64,000 nucleotides of DNA from Schizochytrium sp. CCTCC M209059 (GCA_000818945.1 KN805418.1:198184-262183); one strand, 5' to 3'; counted from the stretch's first letter, positions 22,201-26,480 are shown. A program made the numbers and translations. The notes: generated from the letters alone by a model not told the origin.

Positions 22201-25000
22201 GACAAACTCGGGCGGCGATATTGTTTTGAGCAAGACGGGTGCACAGAGTATCATTCACGCGGACAGCTCCGTGCTCACCATCAGCAGTGGCGGAGGCGTC
22301 GTGGTTGATGGTGTGACAATGAATGACCAGGCCGTCTCTGGTGTCAGCACAATGGCAATGACGGATGACCTGACTTTGAGCAAGGCTGCGGCCGCCATCA
22401 CTCACAGCGGTGCCACCTCGCTCACAATCAGCAGTGGGGGCGCTCTTATTGCTGAAGGCGTGTCGATCAACAGTGGCGCGGTTTCCTCGGTCACCACTTT
22501 GACAATGAGCGATGATCTAACGATGAGCAAGGCAGCAGCATCCATCACCCACAGCGGCGCCACTTCACTCACTATCAGCAGCGGCGGCAGCTTGGTCGCA
22601 GAGGGCGTGACTATAAATGGTGGCGCCATGTCTGCGGTGACAACGCTTTCTGCAAGCGGGGATATGACGAACTCAGGAGGCAATATCGTCTTGTCCAAAG
22701 CTGGGGCTCAAAGCATTACGCATGCAGACGGGTCTGAGCTGTCAATCAGCAGCGGCGGCGGCGTTGTCGTTGATGGTGTCACCATGAACAACGGAGCGCT
22801 TTCCGCTGTTTCTTCACTTAGTATGTCCGACGATCTGACGCTGAGCAAAGCCGCTGCTGCAATCACCCACAGCGGCGCAACGTCACTCACGATCAGCAGT
22901 GGAGGCGATCTCGTTGCCGAAGGCGTGACCATCAACGGTGGCGCGGTCTCCTCTGTCACTTCGCTGGCTATGTCGGGCGACTTGACGCTGAGTAAGGCAG
23001 CCACAGCCATCACACATAGTGGCGCGACTTCGCTGACGATCAGTAGCGGCGGAGATCTTGTGGCGGAGGGTGTGACGATGAACGGTGGGGCCGTCTCAGG
23101 CGTCACGTCGTTTGCAGCAACAAGTCATCTGACAACAACGACGGGTGACTTGAGACTTGGAGGCGGCGACATTCTACTGCAGGCAACGACTGCGCAGTCA
23201 ATCATCCATACAGGCGGTCCAGGTGAGGATTTGAGCATTTCATCGGGCGGAAACGTCGAAGTTCAGTCTGTGGCAGTGAGCAGCGCCGGTTCTCTCTCTG
23301 GAGTATCTGCGTTATCGATGAGTGGGAGCTTGACAAACTCAGGCGGCGATATTGTTTTGAGCAAGACAGGTGCACAAAGTATTACGCACGCAGATGCCTC
23401 TGCTCTGAGCATTAGCAGTGGTGGAGGTGTGATCATGGAGGGCGTCACGGTGAACAATGAGGCGGTGTCGGGCGTCAGCTCGCTGGTCATGACAGACAAT
23501 CTTTTGTTGAGCAAGGCAGCAGCTACCATCTCACATAGCGGCGCTACATCGCTGACGATTAGCAGTGGTGGAGACCTGATCGCTGAGGGCGTGACAATGA
23601 ATGGTGGGACCGTTTCGGGCGTGACGTCATTGGCCATGTCAGATGATTTGACACTCAGTGAGGCCGCGGCTGCCATCACACATAGTGGAGCAACTTCACT
23701 CACCATAAGCAGCGGTGGGGACCTCGTCGCGGAAGGAGTTACCATAAATGGAGGCGCAATATCTGCCGTCACGACATTTGCAGCAAGTGGCGACCTGACA
23801 GCGTCCGGAGGAAACCTCGTTCTGTCAAAGGCTGGTGCGCAAAGCATTACTCATGCAGATGTGTCTGAGCTAGTGATCAGCAGCGGAGGCGGTGTTGTGG
23901 TGGACGGACTCACTATCAACAATGGCGCTCTTTCCGCGGCCAGCTCGATTGCCATGACAGGTGACCTGACGATGGGTAACGACGAAGCCCTCATCACACA
24001 TAGCGGGGCTACGTCACTGCGAATCACGAGTGGCGGAAACTTCATTGCCGAGGGTGTAACCATTAATGGCGGTGCTGTGTCCTCGGTAAGCTCGCTTGCC
24101 ATGACCGACGATCTTTCTCTGAGCAAGGCTGCAGCAACGATTGCGCACAGTGGCGCAACTTCGCTGACGATCAGCAGCGGAGGCGACCTCGTCGCCGAAG
24201 GCGTCACAATCAACGCTGGAGCCATGTCGGCCGTGACCACACTCGCTGCAAGTGGCAATTTAAGGACGACCAATGGAGATGTGTCTCTGGGCAGCGGAGA
24301 TCTTTTGCTCTACTCGAGCTCGGCGCAAGCCATTACGCACACGGGTGGCGCAAATGAAGACTTGAGCATTTCCTCCGGGGGGAATGTTGCTATCCAGAAC
24401 GTTCTCTTTGATGGGGGCGACATGAGTCAAATTTCCGATTTGACCATGAGTGGCGCGTTGACAAACTCCGGTGGGGACATCGTCCTGTCCAAGACTGGCG
24501 CGCAGAGTATCACGCACGCAGATAACTCGGTGCTTTCCATCACGAGCGGCGGTGGTGTTCTGGTCGATGGCGTTACGGTGAATGACGGAGCTCTTTCGTC
24601 TGTAACTTCGGTTTCCATGACAGGGGACGTGACTCTTAGCAAAGCAGCAGCCTCCATCACTCACAGTGGTGCAACATCTCTCACCTTGAGCAGCGGGGGC
24701 GATCTGATCGCAGAAGGCGTTACAATCAATGCGGGCGCTATTTCGGGGGCAACAAGCCTCAGTATCGGGAGCACTCAGGTGATTGGCGTACAGCAGGCAG
24801 GGGTCACGGATGTAGGCACCACGAGCGACCCTGGCGACGGAACAATTGGTTCGTTGAGTTTTTCTGCAACGCCCTCTCAATCCGAGGTTATGGCACTTCG
24901 CGACGAGTGCGAAAAGCTCCGCGACTTCAACAACGAACTACGCACTACATTAAATCTTGTTCTTGGCCGCTTACGCACGCATGGACTCATTGCGAGCTAA
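1..25000 (+). CDS. Giant Ser/Gly/Thr-rich tandem-repeat protein, fibre- or adhesin-like (5' partial)
   Basis: The frame is open from the left edge to TAA at 24998-25000, so over 8,300 residues are visible and the N-terminus, with any signal peptide, lies outside. Almost the whole protein is units of about 47-60 residues. A typical unit reads SKAAAAITHSGATSLTISSG, then GDLVAEGVTINGGAVSSVTS, then a short MSDDL-type link. Each looks like a few short beta-strands separated by Gly/Ser turns. Cys is nearly absent: I saw one in a repeat (near 15009) and one in the tail. The last 80 residues differ: a Gly/Thr/Asp linker, then a Leu-rich helix (LRDECEKLRDFNNELRTTLN) ending HGLIAS, a plausible coiled coil. 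Beta-repeats ending in a coiled coil recall trimeric fibre proteins. An extracellular or surface structural role is inference; no enzyme domain is seen. It converges with glyoxalase II, 139 bp away. Confidence 0.85.
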   Translation, partial: QASMSGNLLLDASAAAITHSGATSFAVSSTSGTVSIEDVVFDGSSVSGMSDLDMSGTLSSSSGNILLTSVSAQAITHTGGSGQDLAIGSGGNVVVNGVTMKDGFISGAAGLDSSEDLQLSKDVARIVHTGATSLTIESTSGTVALEDVTVSGGAVSGVSSLAMSGDLTSLSGNVLLGSSGTQAISHTGSGSSGQLQISSGGNVAVEGVTFDMGDVSGVADLTMGGIATLESGDMVLSSTLAQRISHQGGAGEDLLVTSSAGNVVVEGMTVKSGNVDGVSSLGLPADVAVIEHSGASSLSVTSTSGSVVVEGATFDGNAVSGVSSLSMTDDLSLSKDSAKIEHGGSGSLWVTSTSGTVQVEDVVFAGGDISQAASMTLSGDLTSGSGNVVLGSTGAQGILHTGGGAGGDLTVSSGGNVVVDDVTVANGALSGVTSLTMSSNLSLGLSSTQRILHAGGTGADLQVSSGGNVVVDGVTMSNGDLESVGSVQMTNDLTIASGNILLPGTGAQIIQHTGADGSDLNVVSTAGNVVIEGITFDSSNILGLGAAELNAGITVTADTAQIVHSGATSLSLESTSGTVGIESVVFSGGDVSGVGALALSGSLQVASGDIELQSTSTQRIVHSGGAGNDLSISSGGNLVLESVTVDGSALRGVSTLSMTGDLQMSKDLSMLTHTGSSYLQISSTSGTVDLEGVSFDSGSISGVSSIGIDATIELTGTSPVITHSGSGNIAISSSSGQVQVEDVSFAGGAISDATNIALSGDLVASGGNFRLDSTGPQSILHVGASGADLTISSGGNVVVNGVSANAGALSGVSSISMSGDIASAAGDLLLNAAASQSITHVGGLGKDLTIASGGNVVVNGVTHNGGALSGVSSLSTSGDVSLSSGSVYLASSNSQSITHTGASGADLDISSGGNVVVNGVVMNANTINGLLALDLTNSLTLSGDTAAISHTGATSLDIASASGTVILESVVFDAGTVSGVNDLALSGDATLAAGDIKLSSSAAQRIEHAGAAGADLAVISVGGNVVVHGVTFNSGSIRGASQIEATGPLTLASGNIELQSTSAQSISHTGSAGQDLAISSGANVIVDAVTHNNGALTGVTTLEMTDTLSMTQPTAVVEHSGTTGLHVSSVSGTVKIEDVVFDGSQISSVSSIAASADLTLSSGNVLLGSSSSQSISHVGSAGQGLLISSDGHVDVEGVVFDDGSVSSLTDLQVDGDISTSSGDIFMSSSSAQSIVHVGGSGQDLILSSGGNVVVDGVTVENGALSGISQASMSGNLLLDASAAAITHSGATSFAVSSTSGTVSIEDVVFDGSSVSGMSDLDMSGTLSSSSGNILLTSVSAQAITHTGGSGQDLAIGSGGNVVVNGVTMKDGFISGAAGLDSSEDLQLSKDVARIVHTGATSLTIESTSGTVALEDVTVSGGAVSGVSSLAMSGDLTSLSGNVLLGSSGTQAISHTGSGSSGQLQISSGGNVAVEGVTFDMGDVSGVADLTMGGIATLESGDMVLSSTLAQRISHQGGAGEDLLVTSSAGNVVVEGMTVKSGNVDGVSSLGLPADVAVIEHSGASSLSVTSTSGSVVVEGATFDGNAVSGVSSLSMTDDLSLSKDSAKIEHGGSGSLWVTSTSGTVQVEDVVFAGGDISQAASMTLSGDLTSGSGNVVLGSTGAQGILHTGGGAGGDLTVSSGGNVVVDDVTVANGALSGVTSLTMSEHLSLTHDDSQLVHVGANSLEIVSAAGTVKIEDVVFDGSSVSGIGALSASGELLTTGSGVALASSGSQTLAHTGGDPGADLSIYSGGNVVVESVTFQGPDITSGLRHLWMAGDMTFTASNAQIYHSGLGSLALSSTGTGIVIDDVTVTDGAVSGVTQLSVSGDIDVAEGDFTLSSSLAQSIVHAGGSGNDLTISSGGNVVVNGVTMSGSNMQGLGDIASSGDILLAKDAASISHAGATSLQIESTLGTVGVEGVTFDGTSISGIDTADLSSSLRLGADVATVTHTGSTSLSISSSSGTVSVEDVIFNGQDISGVSDLSATGHISLAHDTATITHSGASALALVSTGGTVSIEGVVFDGAAISGVSTFAASGLLTLSGGGLDLTASSSQSIAHTGSPGGDLTVSSGGNVVVEGVTFDATSLHGITSMQVDNALEFLADAAQITHNGATALTIASSSAHVVVEGATFGGTSLSGLATIDLATGLSLSDNAATISHSGTTSLSISSATGTVAVESVTFTEGAISGASSLLLSGTIESSAGNLLLSSSSAQSITHTGGTGADLSILSGGDVVVEGVSFDSGAVSGVGSLAMSGDISMLAADAQISHAGATSLTVTSASGIVAVESVTFNDGHVSGVDSLAVTNDLSIATGDLMLSSSTTQRIIHTGSGAGGGDLVISSSAGSVLVDGVAFDSGAISSVTEVSLASRLTLAEDAAFVTHAGATSLTIDSTSGTVAIEGVAFDGSALSGVSTISMTGDLTTSAGGLVLSSSASQSISHAGSAGADLLVSSGGNVVVEGVTIASTAMSGVSTMELSGDITFLQATAEISHSGSTSLSLRSSSGAILVDGVTFDEGSISGAASLTNAGPLSLTQDDATLTHTGATGLSIASTLGTVSIENVLFAGGDMSGIEDLGLSGTLTMASGDIQLSNAGAQSISHPGASSFSITSGGDVIIEGVTVDDTALSGISTVTMSDNLDLTAGDAVLTAGNLQLSGSGAQSIQHSGGAGADLVITSGGNVAVDGVLFNTNSMSGVTSFSLSGDLTSTGGDFILSKAGSQSISHAHGSELSITSGGGIVAEGVRIATGAISDVSTLSISGDFSSSAGNILLSGTGSQSITHADASELVISSGGGIVAEGVTLASGAISDVQTLSMTDDLTLSKPAASILHSGATSLTIASAGNLIAEGVTLNGGDVSGVASMSIAGTLNLEASTAQSITHTGAPGGTADLSISSTAGNVAIEDVTISGTAVAGVSSLAMSGSLTSTSGNVELDAGDLSLAGTFSQRITHTGGSGADLIISSGGNLVLESVTLDGGTFAGVDAISMAGALTLGADEAFISHNGATSLTLSSSAAPVIVEGVAFDGGHISAVASLAATGALTTSDTSGIILSASGPQSISHAHASTLTISSGADVAVNGVAFNAGAVSSVSTIVMSGSLTSLGGGIALTSSAAQSIVHTGGAGADLSISSGGNVVVGGVTVNAGAISEVLSLALAGDLTLSADAANIVHSGATSLSLSSAAGRVQIEGAIFDDGGAVSAISSIGMSGNLENAGGDVLLSKSGTQSITHADASALSITSGGDLILDGVTINEGDLTAVGSLSMSGDLVSSSGNLQFSFAGAQSISHPDASLLSLSSGGGLDLEGVTIASGAVSGVDTLSVDGGMTFSGAAVTIGHTGATALILASAADLILEGVTVNEGAVSGVSSLDMANDLLVSSGDLRLAAGNLLLESPSTQTISHTGGSGQDLAIASGGNVLLESVTFAGGDVSGISTLSMTGHFTTSGGDVAVSSGDILLSSSGEQSIVHTGGAGADLEIQSLGGNVVIEGVTIDSGTLDGLSDLALTGSLTLESDEAAIVHTGATSLSLSSTTGPVIVEDVTLASGAISGAHSLALASTLQFSSDTATLQHSGATALVISSANDLVLDGVTANNGALSGVSTLAASGALETTNGNLVLSKTGSQSIIHADASALILTSGGGVEVDGVTLSEGAVSGVTTLSVDGTLTLSEDTASIVHGGTSSLSLSSSSGHVSVDGVTVDNGAISGVTAFSSSGDISLSATSAAILHSGTGSLELSSGGDLVIESITMNTGAISSVTSLSMSGDLTTSAGNIVLAKAGTQSIEHADSSELVISSAGGVVTEGVTTQNAAVSGVSTLAMSGSLSLSAPAAMLVHTGATSLTLSSAGNLVVEGVTFDERSVSAVSALTMEGHLTNSGGDLVFSKSGAQSISHAHASALTITSGGDLVAEGVTVNEGAMSGITTLAMTDSLTMSKTSAAITHTGATSFTISSGGDLIAEGVTLNGGAMSGVSGVAMSGDLTMSKTLAKIQHTGTDALTVTSTGNVVIEGVTLDGAAVSGMTTLEMSDDLTLNEGDISFTRAGAQRIRHADASLLTISSGGGLVLDGISVSGTAVSAVSSLGMSGDLTLSKAATSISHTGATSLSISSAGFVQVESMIVAGADVSGVDTLGMVGDLTLAGGDLVLSNAGEQRVAHTGGAGADLVISSGGNVIVDSMTVANGDLSAVKSVSMSGDLTLTKAAATIQHLGTTSLSIQSSTMVVIEDVAISGGDMSGVGDLAMTGDFSSSGGGITLGSTNAEAITHMGGAGKDLTISSGGNVVVDGVTIADGAISAVSGLAMSGSLTLSASSASISHTGATGLSVTSGGTVSVESVTFNGGAVTSVSTLSMTSDLSTSGGDILLSSSTTQRITHTGAADKPLIISSGGNVVLDAMTIADGSLSGIGDIAMSGDVELSAASATISHTGTTGLLIESAGVVTVESVRFSGAAVDNINTLAMSSDLTISSGDIALTSTSSQFITHVGGTGQDLGIVSSAGNVRVESITIAGAQVSGVSSLAMSEDLTMSKAAASITHSGATSLTISSGGSLVAEGVTINGGAMSAVTTLSASGDMTNSGGNIVLSKAGAQSITHADGSELSISSGGGVVVDGVTMNNGALSAVSSLSMSDDLTLSKTAAAITHSGATSLTISSGGDLVAEGVTINGGAVSSVTSLAMSGDLTLSKAATAITHSGATSLTISSGGDLVAEGVTMNGGAVSGVTSFAATSHLTTTTGDLKLGGGDIELQSTFSQSITHTGGPGEDLSISSGGNVEVQSVAVSSAGSLSGVSALSMSGSLTNSGGDIVLSKTGAQSITHADASVLSISSGGGVLIDGVTINDQAVSGISTMTMTDDLTFSKAAATITHSGATSLTISSGGALIAEGVSINSGAISSVTSLTMSDDLTMSKATASILHSGATSLTISSGGDLVAEGVTMNGGAMSAVTSFSASGDMTNSGGNLILSKAGSQSITHADPSELIISSGGCVVVDGVSVNNGALSAVSTLGMTDDLTLSKAAAAITHTGATSLTISSGGDLVAEGVTINGGAVSSVTSLALSDGLTLSKATSAITHSGATSLTISSGGDLVAEGVTMNSGAITGVSSFAATNHLTTTTGDLRLGGGNVLLQSTSAQAITHTGGPDEDLSISSGGNVALQTVVVSNAGSLSGISTLSLSGSLTSSGGDIVLSKAGPQGITHADASALSISSGGGVVVDGVTMNDGSLSGVAGLTLSDDLTLSKAAAAITHTGATSLSISSGGDLIVEGVTINSGAVSSITSLAMSDDVTLSKAAAAITHTGATSLTISSGGDLVAEGVTINSGAISSVSTLTLSGDLTTSGGDIILSRTGSQHILHADASELTIQSGGGVAVDGVTVNEGAISGASSLFMSDDLTLAKAAAAITHSGSTSLTLSSGGDLIAEGVTINGGAVSSVSSLSMTDDLTLSKASATIAHSGATSLTISSAGDLVAEGVTMNGGAVSGVTTLSASGDLGSSAGALLLDSGNILLQSSTSQSITHTGAADEDLSISSGGNVVIEGVVVDAFEISSVTRLSMSGNFENTGGNLELSGVGAQSIVHADASELIISSGGGVAVDGVTMNDGAVGGVSSLIMTDDLSMSKATAAITHSGATSLTISSGGDLVAEGVTVNGGAVSAVSTLSMTDDLTLSKDVASIAHTGATSLSFSSGGDLVAEGVTINGGAISAVTTLSASGDVSLSAGSLLLSNLGAQSITHADASELIVSSGGGVVVEGITLNEGAVSAVSLMSMSDDLTMTKSSAAIVHAGTGSLTLSSGGDLIAEGVSINNGAISAVTTISVTNTLTLTADAAAITHDGATSLTIGSGGDLVVEGVTINNGAVSAVTSFAASGTLSSASGDMSLGSGNILLQGATSQSITHVGAANEDLRITSGGNVAIENVLFDSGSLSALSSLSMSGDFANSGGNILLSKVGAQSIVHADASDLSISSGAAVIVNGVTMVEGTLSGVDGVSLSNDLTMTKDAASITHTGLTSLTISSGGDLVAEGVTLNGGAVSAVTSLAMTDDLTLSKAASAIAHTGATSLTISSGGDLVAEGVTINGGAMSAVTTLSASEDMTNTGGNLVLSKSGPQSILHADASELVISSGGGVVVDGATVSEGAVSGISSMVMTDDLTLSKAAAAISHSGATSLTISSTGDLIAEGVTINGGAVSAVTTLGISDDLTMSKTAAAITHSGATSLTISSGGDLVAEGVTMNSGAISGVTTLDASGAIGLSAGDLTIGEGDFLLQASTTQSISHTGGAAADLYIHSGGNVVIEGVTVNGNSLTGVSTMTMTNSLTNSGGDILLTQAGAQSITHADTSALSISSGGDLVLNGISVNSGAVSAVSSLSMTGDILLEKAAASITHSGASSLTISSGGSLIAEGLTVNNGAVSGATSMSMSDDLTLSKMATSIVHTGTGSLSLSSAGDLIAEGVTLNAGAISGITTLSQSGNLLNSGGDIVLGSSGTQSITHADASELRVSSGGGVVVEGITMDGGSISALGSLAMTGDLSLSNGEAVISHSGATSLSILSGGNLIAEGVTMNGGSVSGVTTLSMADDLILTETTALISHTGSTSLTLTSAGNLIAEGVTMNAGAVSGVSTLALEDDLSSSTGNILLRSGDVVFEASAGQAIRHTGGAGNDLSLVSEGDVVVEGVTLNAGALSSVTTVSMTGALENSGGDILLSKIGAQSITHADASALTLSSGGVVIVDGVTINDQAISGVTSFALLDDISMSKAAAAIAHSGATSLTISSGGDLVVEGVTINAGAVSAVTTLTASGDLTASGGNLVLSKAGSQSITHADASELVISSGGGVVVEGVTVNDQALSAVSSIVMTDDLTLSKAAAAITHSGATSLTISSGGDLIAEGVTINGGAVSAVTTLAMSDDLTLSKDATSIAHSGATSLTISSGGDLVAEGVTMNAGAVSGVTTLATTSHLTTTTGDLSLGGGDILLQSTTAQSISHTGGAGEDLDITSGGNVAVEGVTFNAGVVSGVSTLSMSGSLTNSGGDIVLSKVGAQSITHADASELAISSGGGVAIDGVTVNNGAVSAVSSIAMTDDLSMSKAAASITHSGATSLTISSGGDLVAEGVTINGGAMSSVSSLAMTGDVTLSKAATSITHSGASSLTISSGGDLVVEAVTINGGDVSAVTTLSASGDLTASGGNIVLSKAGSQSITHADSSELIMSSGGGVIVDGITVNNQALSAVSSLSMFDDLTLSKTAAAITHSGATSLTISSGGDLVAEGVTINGGAVSSVTSLAMSGDLTLSKAATAITHSGATSLTISSGGDLVAEGVTMNGGAVSGVTSFAATSHLATTTGDLRLGGGDIELQSTSAQSITHIGGAGEDLSIVSGGNVAVQSVIFDAGDVSGVATMSMSGSLTNSGGDIVLSKTGAQSIIHADSSVLTISSGGGVVVDGVTMNDQAVSGVSTMAMTDDLTLSKAAAAITHSGATSLTISSGGALIAEGVSINSGAVSSVTTLTMSDDLTMSKAAASITHSGATSLTISSGGSLVAEGVTINGGAMSAVTTLSASGDMTNSGGNIVLSKAGAQSITHADGSELSISSGGGVVVDGVTMNNGALSAVSSLSMSDDLTLSKAAAAITHSGATSLTISSGGDLVAEGVTINGGAVSSVTSLAMSGDLTLSKAATAITHSGATSLTISSGGDLVAEGVTMNGGAVSGVTSFAATSHLTTTTGDLRLGGGDILLQATTAQSIIHTGGPGEDLSISSGGNVEVQSVAVSSAGSLSGVSALSMSGSLTNSGGDIVLSKTGAQSITHADASALSISSGGGVIMEGVTVNNEAVSGVSSLVMTDNLLLSKAAATISHSGATSLTISSGGDLIAEGVTMNGGTVSGVTSLAMSDDLTLSEAAAAITHSGATSLTISSGGDLVAEGVTINGGAISAVTTFAASGDLTASGGNLVLSKAGAQSITHADVSELVISSGGGVVVDGLTINNGALSAASSIAMTGDLTMGNDEALITHSGATSLRITSGGNFIAEGVTINGGAVSSVSSLAMTDDLSLSKAAATIAHSGATSLTISSGGDLVAEGVTINAGAMSAVTTLAASGNLRTTNGDVSLGSGDLLLYSSSAQAITHTGGANEDLSISSGGNVAIQNVLFDGGDMSQISDLTMSGALTNSGGDIVLSKTGAQSITHADNSVLSITSGGGVLVDGVTVNDGALSSVTSVSMTGDVTLSKAAASITHSGATSLTLSSGGDLIAEGVTINAGAISGATSLSIGSTQVIGVQQAGVTDVGTTSDPGDGTIGSLSFSATPSQSEVMALRDECEKLRDFNNELRTTLNLVLGRLRTHGLIAS
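3805..5103 (+). repeat. Copy 2 of the 1.3-kb direct duplication
   Basis: Partner of 1-1299, in the same frame. The match ends at the same base in both (T at 1300, C at 5104), after which copy 1 continues MSSNLSLG and copy 2 continues MSEHLSLT. Confidence 0.9.
13640..14519 (+). repeat. Near-identical block, partner of 22523-23402
   Basis: This stretch matches 22523-23402 at a constant offset of 8,883 bp with scattered synonymous changes. One internal patch (about 14290-14335) is clearly different. Part of it (about 13930-14287) also recurs at about 21690-22040. These stretches are far more alike than the general repeat background. Confidence 0.75.
14264..24280 (+). repeat. Higher-order coding repeat, period 1,128-1,131 bp (376-377 codons)
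   Basis: A long unit of the GDLxLGGGDI...LQS type recurs with its anchor codon at 14264, 15395, 16526, 17654, 18782, 19910, 20891, 22019, 23147 and 24278. Eight of the nine intervals are 1,131 or 1,128 bp. The ninth (19910-20891) is 981 bp, short by one unit of 49 codons. Each period is a long unit C followed by B-A-A-B-A-A, where A units begin SKAAAAITHSGATS and B units carry SITHADASELSISSGGG. The short period lacks one A unit. Confidence 0.85.
22523..23402 (+). repeat. Near-identical block, partner of 13640-14519
   Basis: Second copy of the 880-bp block, offset 8,883 bp. It occupies the same phase of the 1.13-kb super-repeat, seven to eight periods downstream. Confidence 0.75.
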
Positions 25001-25139
25001 GTGTGGGCCCTGGTGCTGTCACATCGTCAAGAAGACGGAAAGAAGCAAAACTCGGACATTGACGAGGACTTTCAACTATTTTCTTTATTTGCTCTGTTTT
25101 GCTGGATGTTATGCCCATAATAATTTTGATTGTAATGAC
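25001..25139. other. Convergent 3' spacer
   Basis: A 139-bp AT-richer spacer separates the stop codons of two convergent genes, so both 3' UTRs must be very short or overlap. No further feature is seen. Confidence 0.7.
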
Positions 25140-25928
25140 TTACAGGCTTCGACCCCATTCATCCTTGCCGCGGCGAACGCGCAGGAGAGTGGCAACCTCG
25201 TCGCCTGGGGTCTGGAAATGTTGTTGGATCTCGGGAACAACGCAACGCATAAAGGGATTGAACTGCTTTTCTTGCCCAATTGTGCTCGAGATAAAGACTT
25301 TCTCTTCATTGGACTTGCGGGTCTCCTCAAGTTTGGCCTTGACAGCCGGGTTCTCGGGCTCGACATGCAATGCCCAACGCAGGTTCTTTTCAGTGTAGTT
25401 GTGGCCCACAAAGACGCGCGTGTTGTCGTCAAGCTTACCAAGGACATTGATAAGAGCGTGGTGCATTTGCTCCGGAGTGCCAGAGTTGAAATTGCCGCAG
25501 CCACCAACAAAGAGGGTATCGCCCGTGAAGACGACGGGGGTTTCGGCACCGCAGCTGGCCAGGAATGCGACATGACCCGGTGTGTGGCAGGGCACATTCA
25601 ACACGGCAACTTCGATGCCGCCGATCTGGATCGTGTCTCCCTGGCCGACGGGGAGAGTGCACGCGGGAATGCCATCATTCTTGCCGCCAACCACCGTCAG
25701 CTCCTCGCCGGCCTCCTTGAAGATCTTGGCGATTTCCTCGTTCCCGCCGGCATGGTCCCAGTGCGAATGCGTCGTCAGCACGTGCGTGATCTTGACTCCG
25801 CGCTCCTTGGCAGCTTCAATCACCTTGCTCGGCGTCACCGGGTCCACCACGCCGCACGTCTTGCTGCCGCCGTCCACCAGCAGGTACGAGTAGTTGTCCT
25901 CCAGGACGGGGACTGGGATCACCTCCAT
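25140..25928 (-). CDS. HAGH: Hydroxyacylglutathione hydrolase (glyoxalase II)
   Basis: The enzyme hydrolyses S-lactoylglutathione to lactate and glutathione, the second step of methylglyoxal detoxification. The 262-residue length is that of the cytosolic form. It belongs to the metallo-beta-lactamase fold. The dinuclear metal site is complete: THSHWDHAGG gives H54, H56, D58 and H59, CHTPGH gives H115, FTGDTLF gives D137, and VGHNYT gives H176. The family C-terminal motif NPFMR (about residues 224-228) and the basic VRRGKDE segment (about 251-257), which binds glutathione in homologues, are also present. The first ATG sits directly before the usual VLEDNYSYLL start of the fold. No targeting peptide is visible in this ORF, although a leader exon is possible (see the upstream region). 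Confidence 0.95.
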   Translation of the reverse strand: MEVIPVPVLEDNYSYLLVDGGSKTCGVVDPVTPSKVIEAAKERGVKITHVLTTHSHWDHAGGNEEIAKIFKEAGEELTVVGGKNDGIPACTLPVGQGDTIQIGGIEVAVLNVPCHTPGHVAFLASCGAETPVVFTGDTLFVGGCGNFNSGTPEQMHHALINVLGKLDDNTRVFVGHNYTEKNLRWALHVEPENPAVKAKLEETRKSNEEKVFISSTIGQEKQFNPFMRCVVPEIQQHFQTPGDEVATLLRVRRGKDEWGRSL

Positions 25929-26331
25929 CCTATCCTGTCCCAGGCTGTCGCCTGTCCACTCCTCTCCACTCCTCTCCGCGCTGCTGTGCCCCTGCCTCCG
26001 CTCCTGCTCGCGGCCGCGCTCCTGCCCGTGCGCGCTCGCCTCCTCCTCCTCCTCGTGCTCGTGCCCGTTCGGGCTTTGCGGCGGAATAGATCAGATCGCC
26101 CCGAGGCTTATGCACCGTGGCGGGGTCATCTGCGGGGATGCCAAGCCGCGCCATCAGTGAAGGTGAAGGGCCGGCCTCCTCCAAGGTCGGGATTCCGGCG
26201 AGACGCCGACCCTCTACGAGGCCTGCTTTAGCAGCGCAGATGGAGGCCAGCTCGCAGTCGCACTCGTGCTCGATAGCAGCGGGGAAGAGCGCATCGAGCG
26301 GAGGAGGTAGAGAAAGGCCTGGAGGGGGATT

Positions 26332-26434
26332 CTGCGAGAAGAGGGGTGAGCGGACTCGCGTGCACGGGCAAGATCGAGGGCGAAAAGGCAATGCTTGGCG
26401 CTTGATGGCGATTTGTTTAAAGGTTTCTACTTAC
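26332..26434 (-). other. Putative 5'-leader intron upstream of glyoxalase II
   Basis: On the minus strand a consensus donor GTAAGT begins at 26434. A pyrimidine-rich acceptor (CCCCTCTTCTCGCAG) ends at 26332, giving a 103-bp intron with a possible branch point GCTCAC about 18 bases before the acceptor. No ATG lies in the visible upstream exon, so it would be a UTR intron. The first ATG in the downstream exon (about 26293) opens a 26-codon frame rich in Ser/Ala/Leu, resembling a presequence but not in frame with the enzyme. Confidence 0.4.
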
Positions 26435-26480
26435 AGTTAGTGTGGGCAGTCGGATACGTCCTCGTCTTTTCTTTTGACAG

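Noticed and set aside
739..24880. Dozens of minus-strand ORFs (up to 407 codons) opposite the giant repeat gene
   Set aside because: They repeat with the same period as the sense repeats and arise because the Ser/Gly/Thr codon pattern rarely gives stops on the reverse strand. The products are repetitive and have no domain character.
1..25000. Giant repeat gene as a prophage or bacterial contaminant adhesin
   Set aside because: It shares a contig with clearly eukaryotic genes only 140 bp away, without any phage or bacterial neighbours. The fibre-like look is structural resemblance, not evidence of transfer.
24957..26231. Plus-strand ORF of 424 codons over glyoxalase II
   Set aside because: Antisense shadow of a well-conserved enzyme; no family features, ends in Arg/Leu low complexity.
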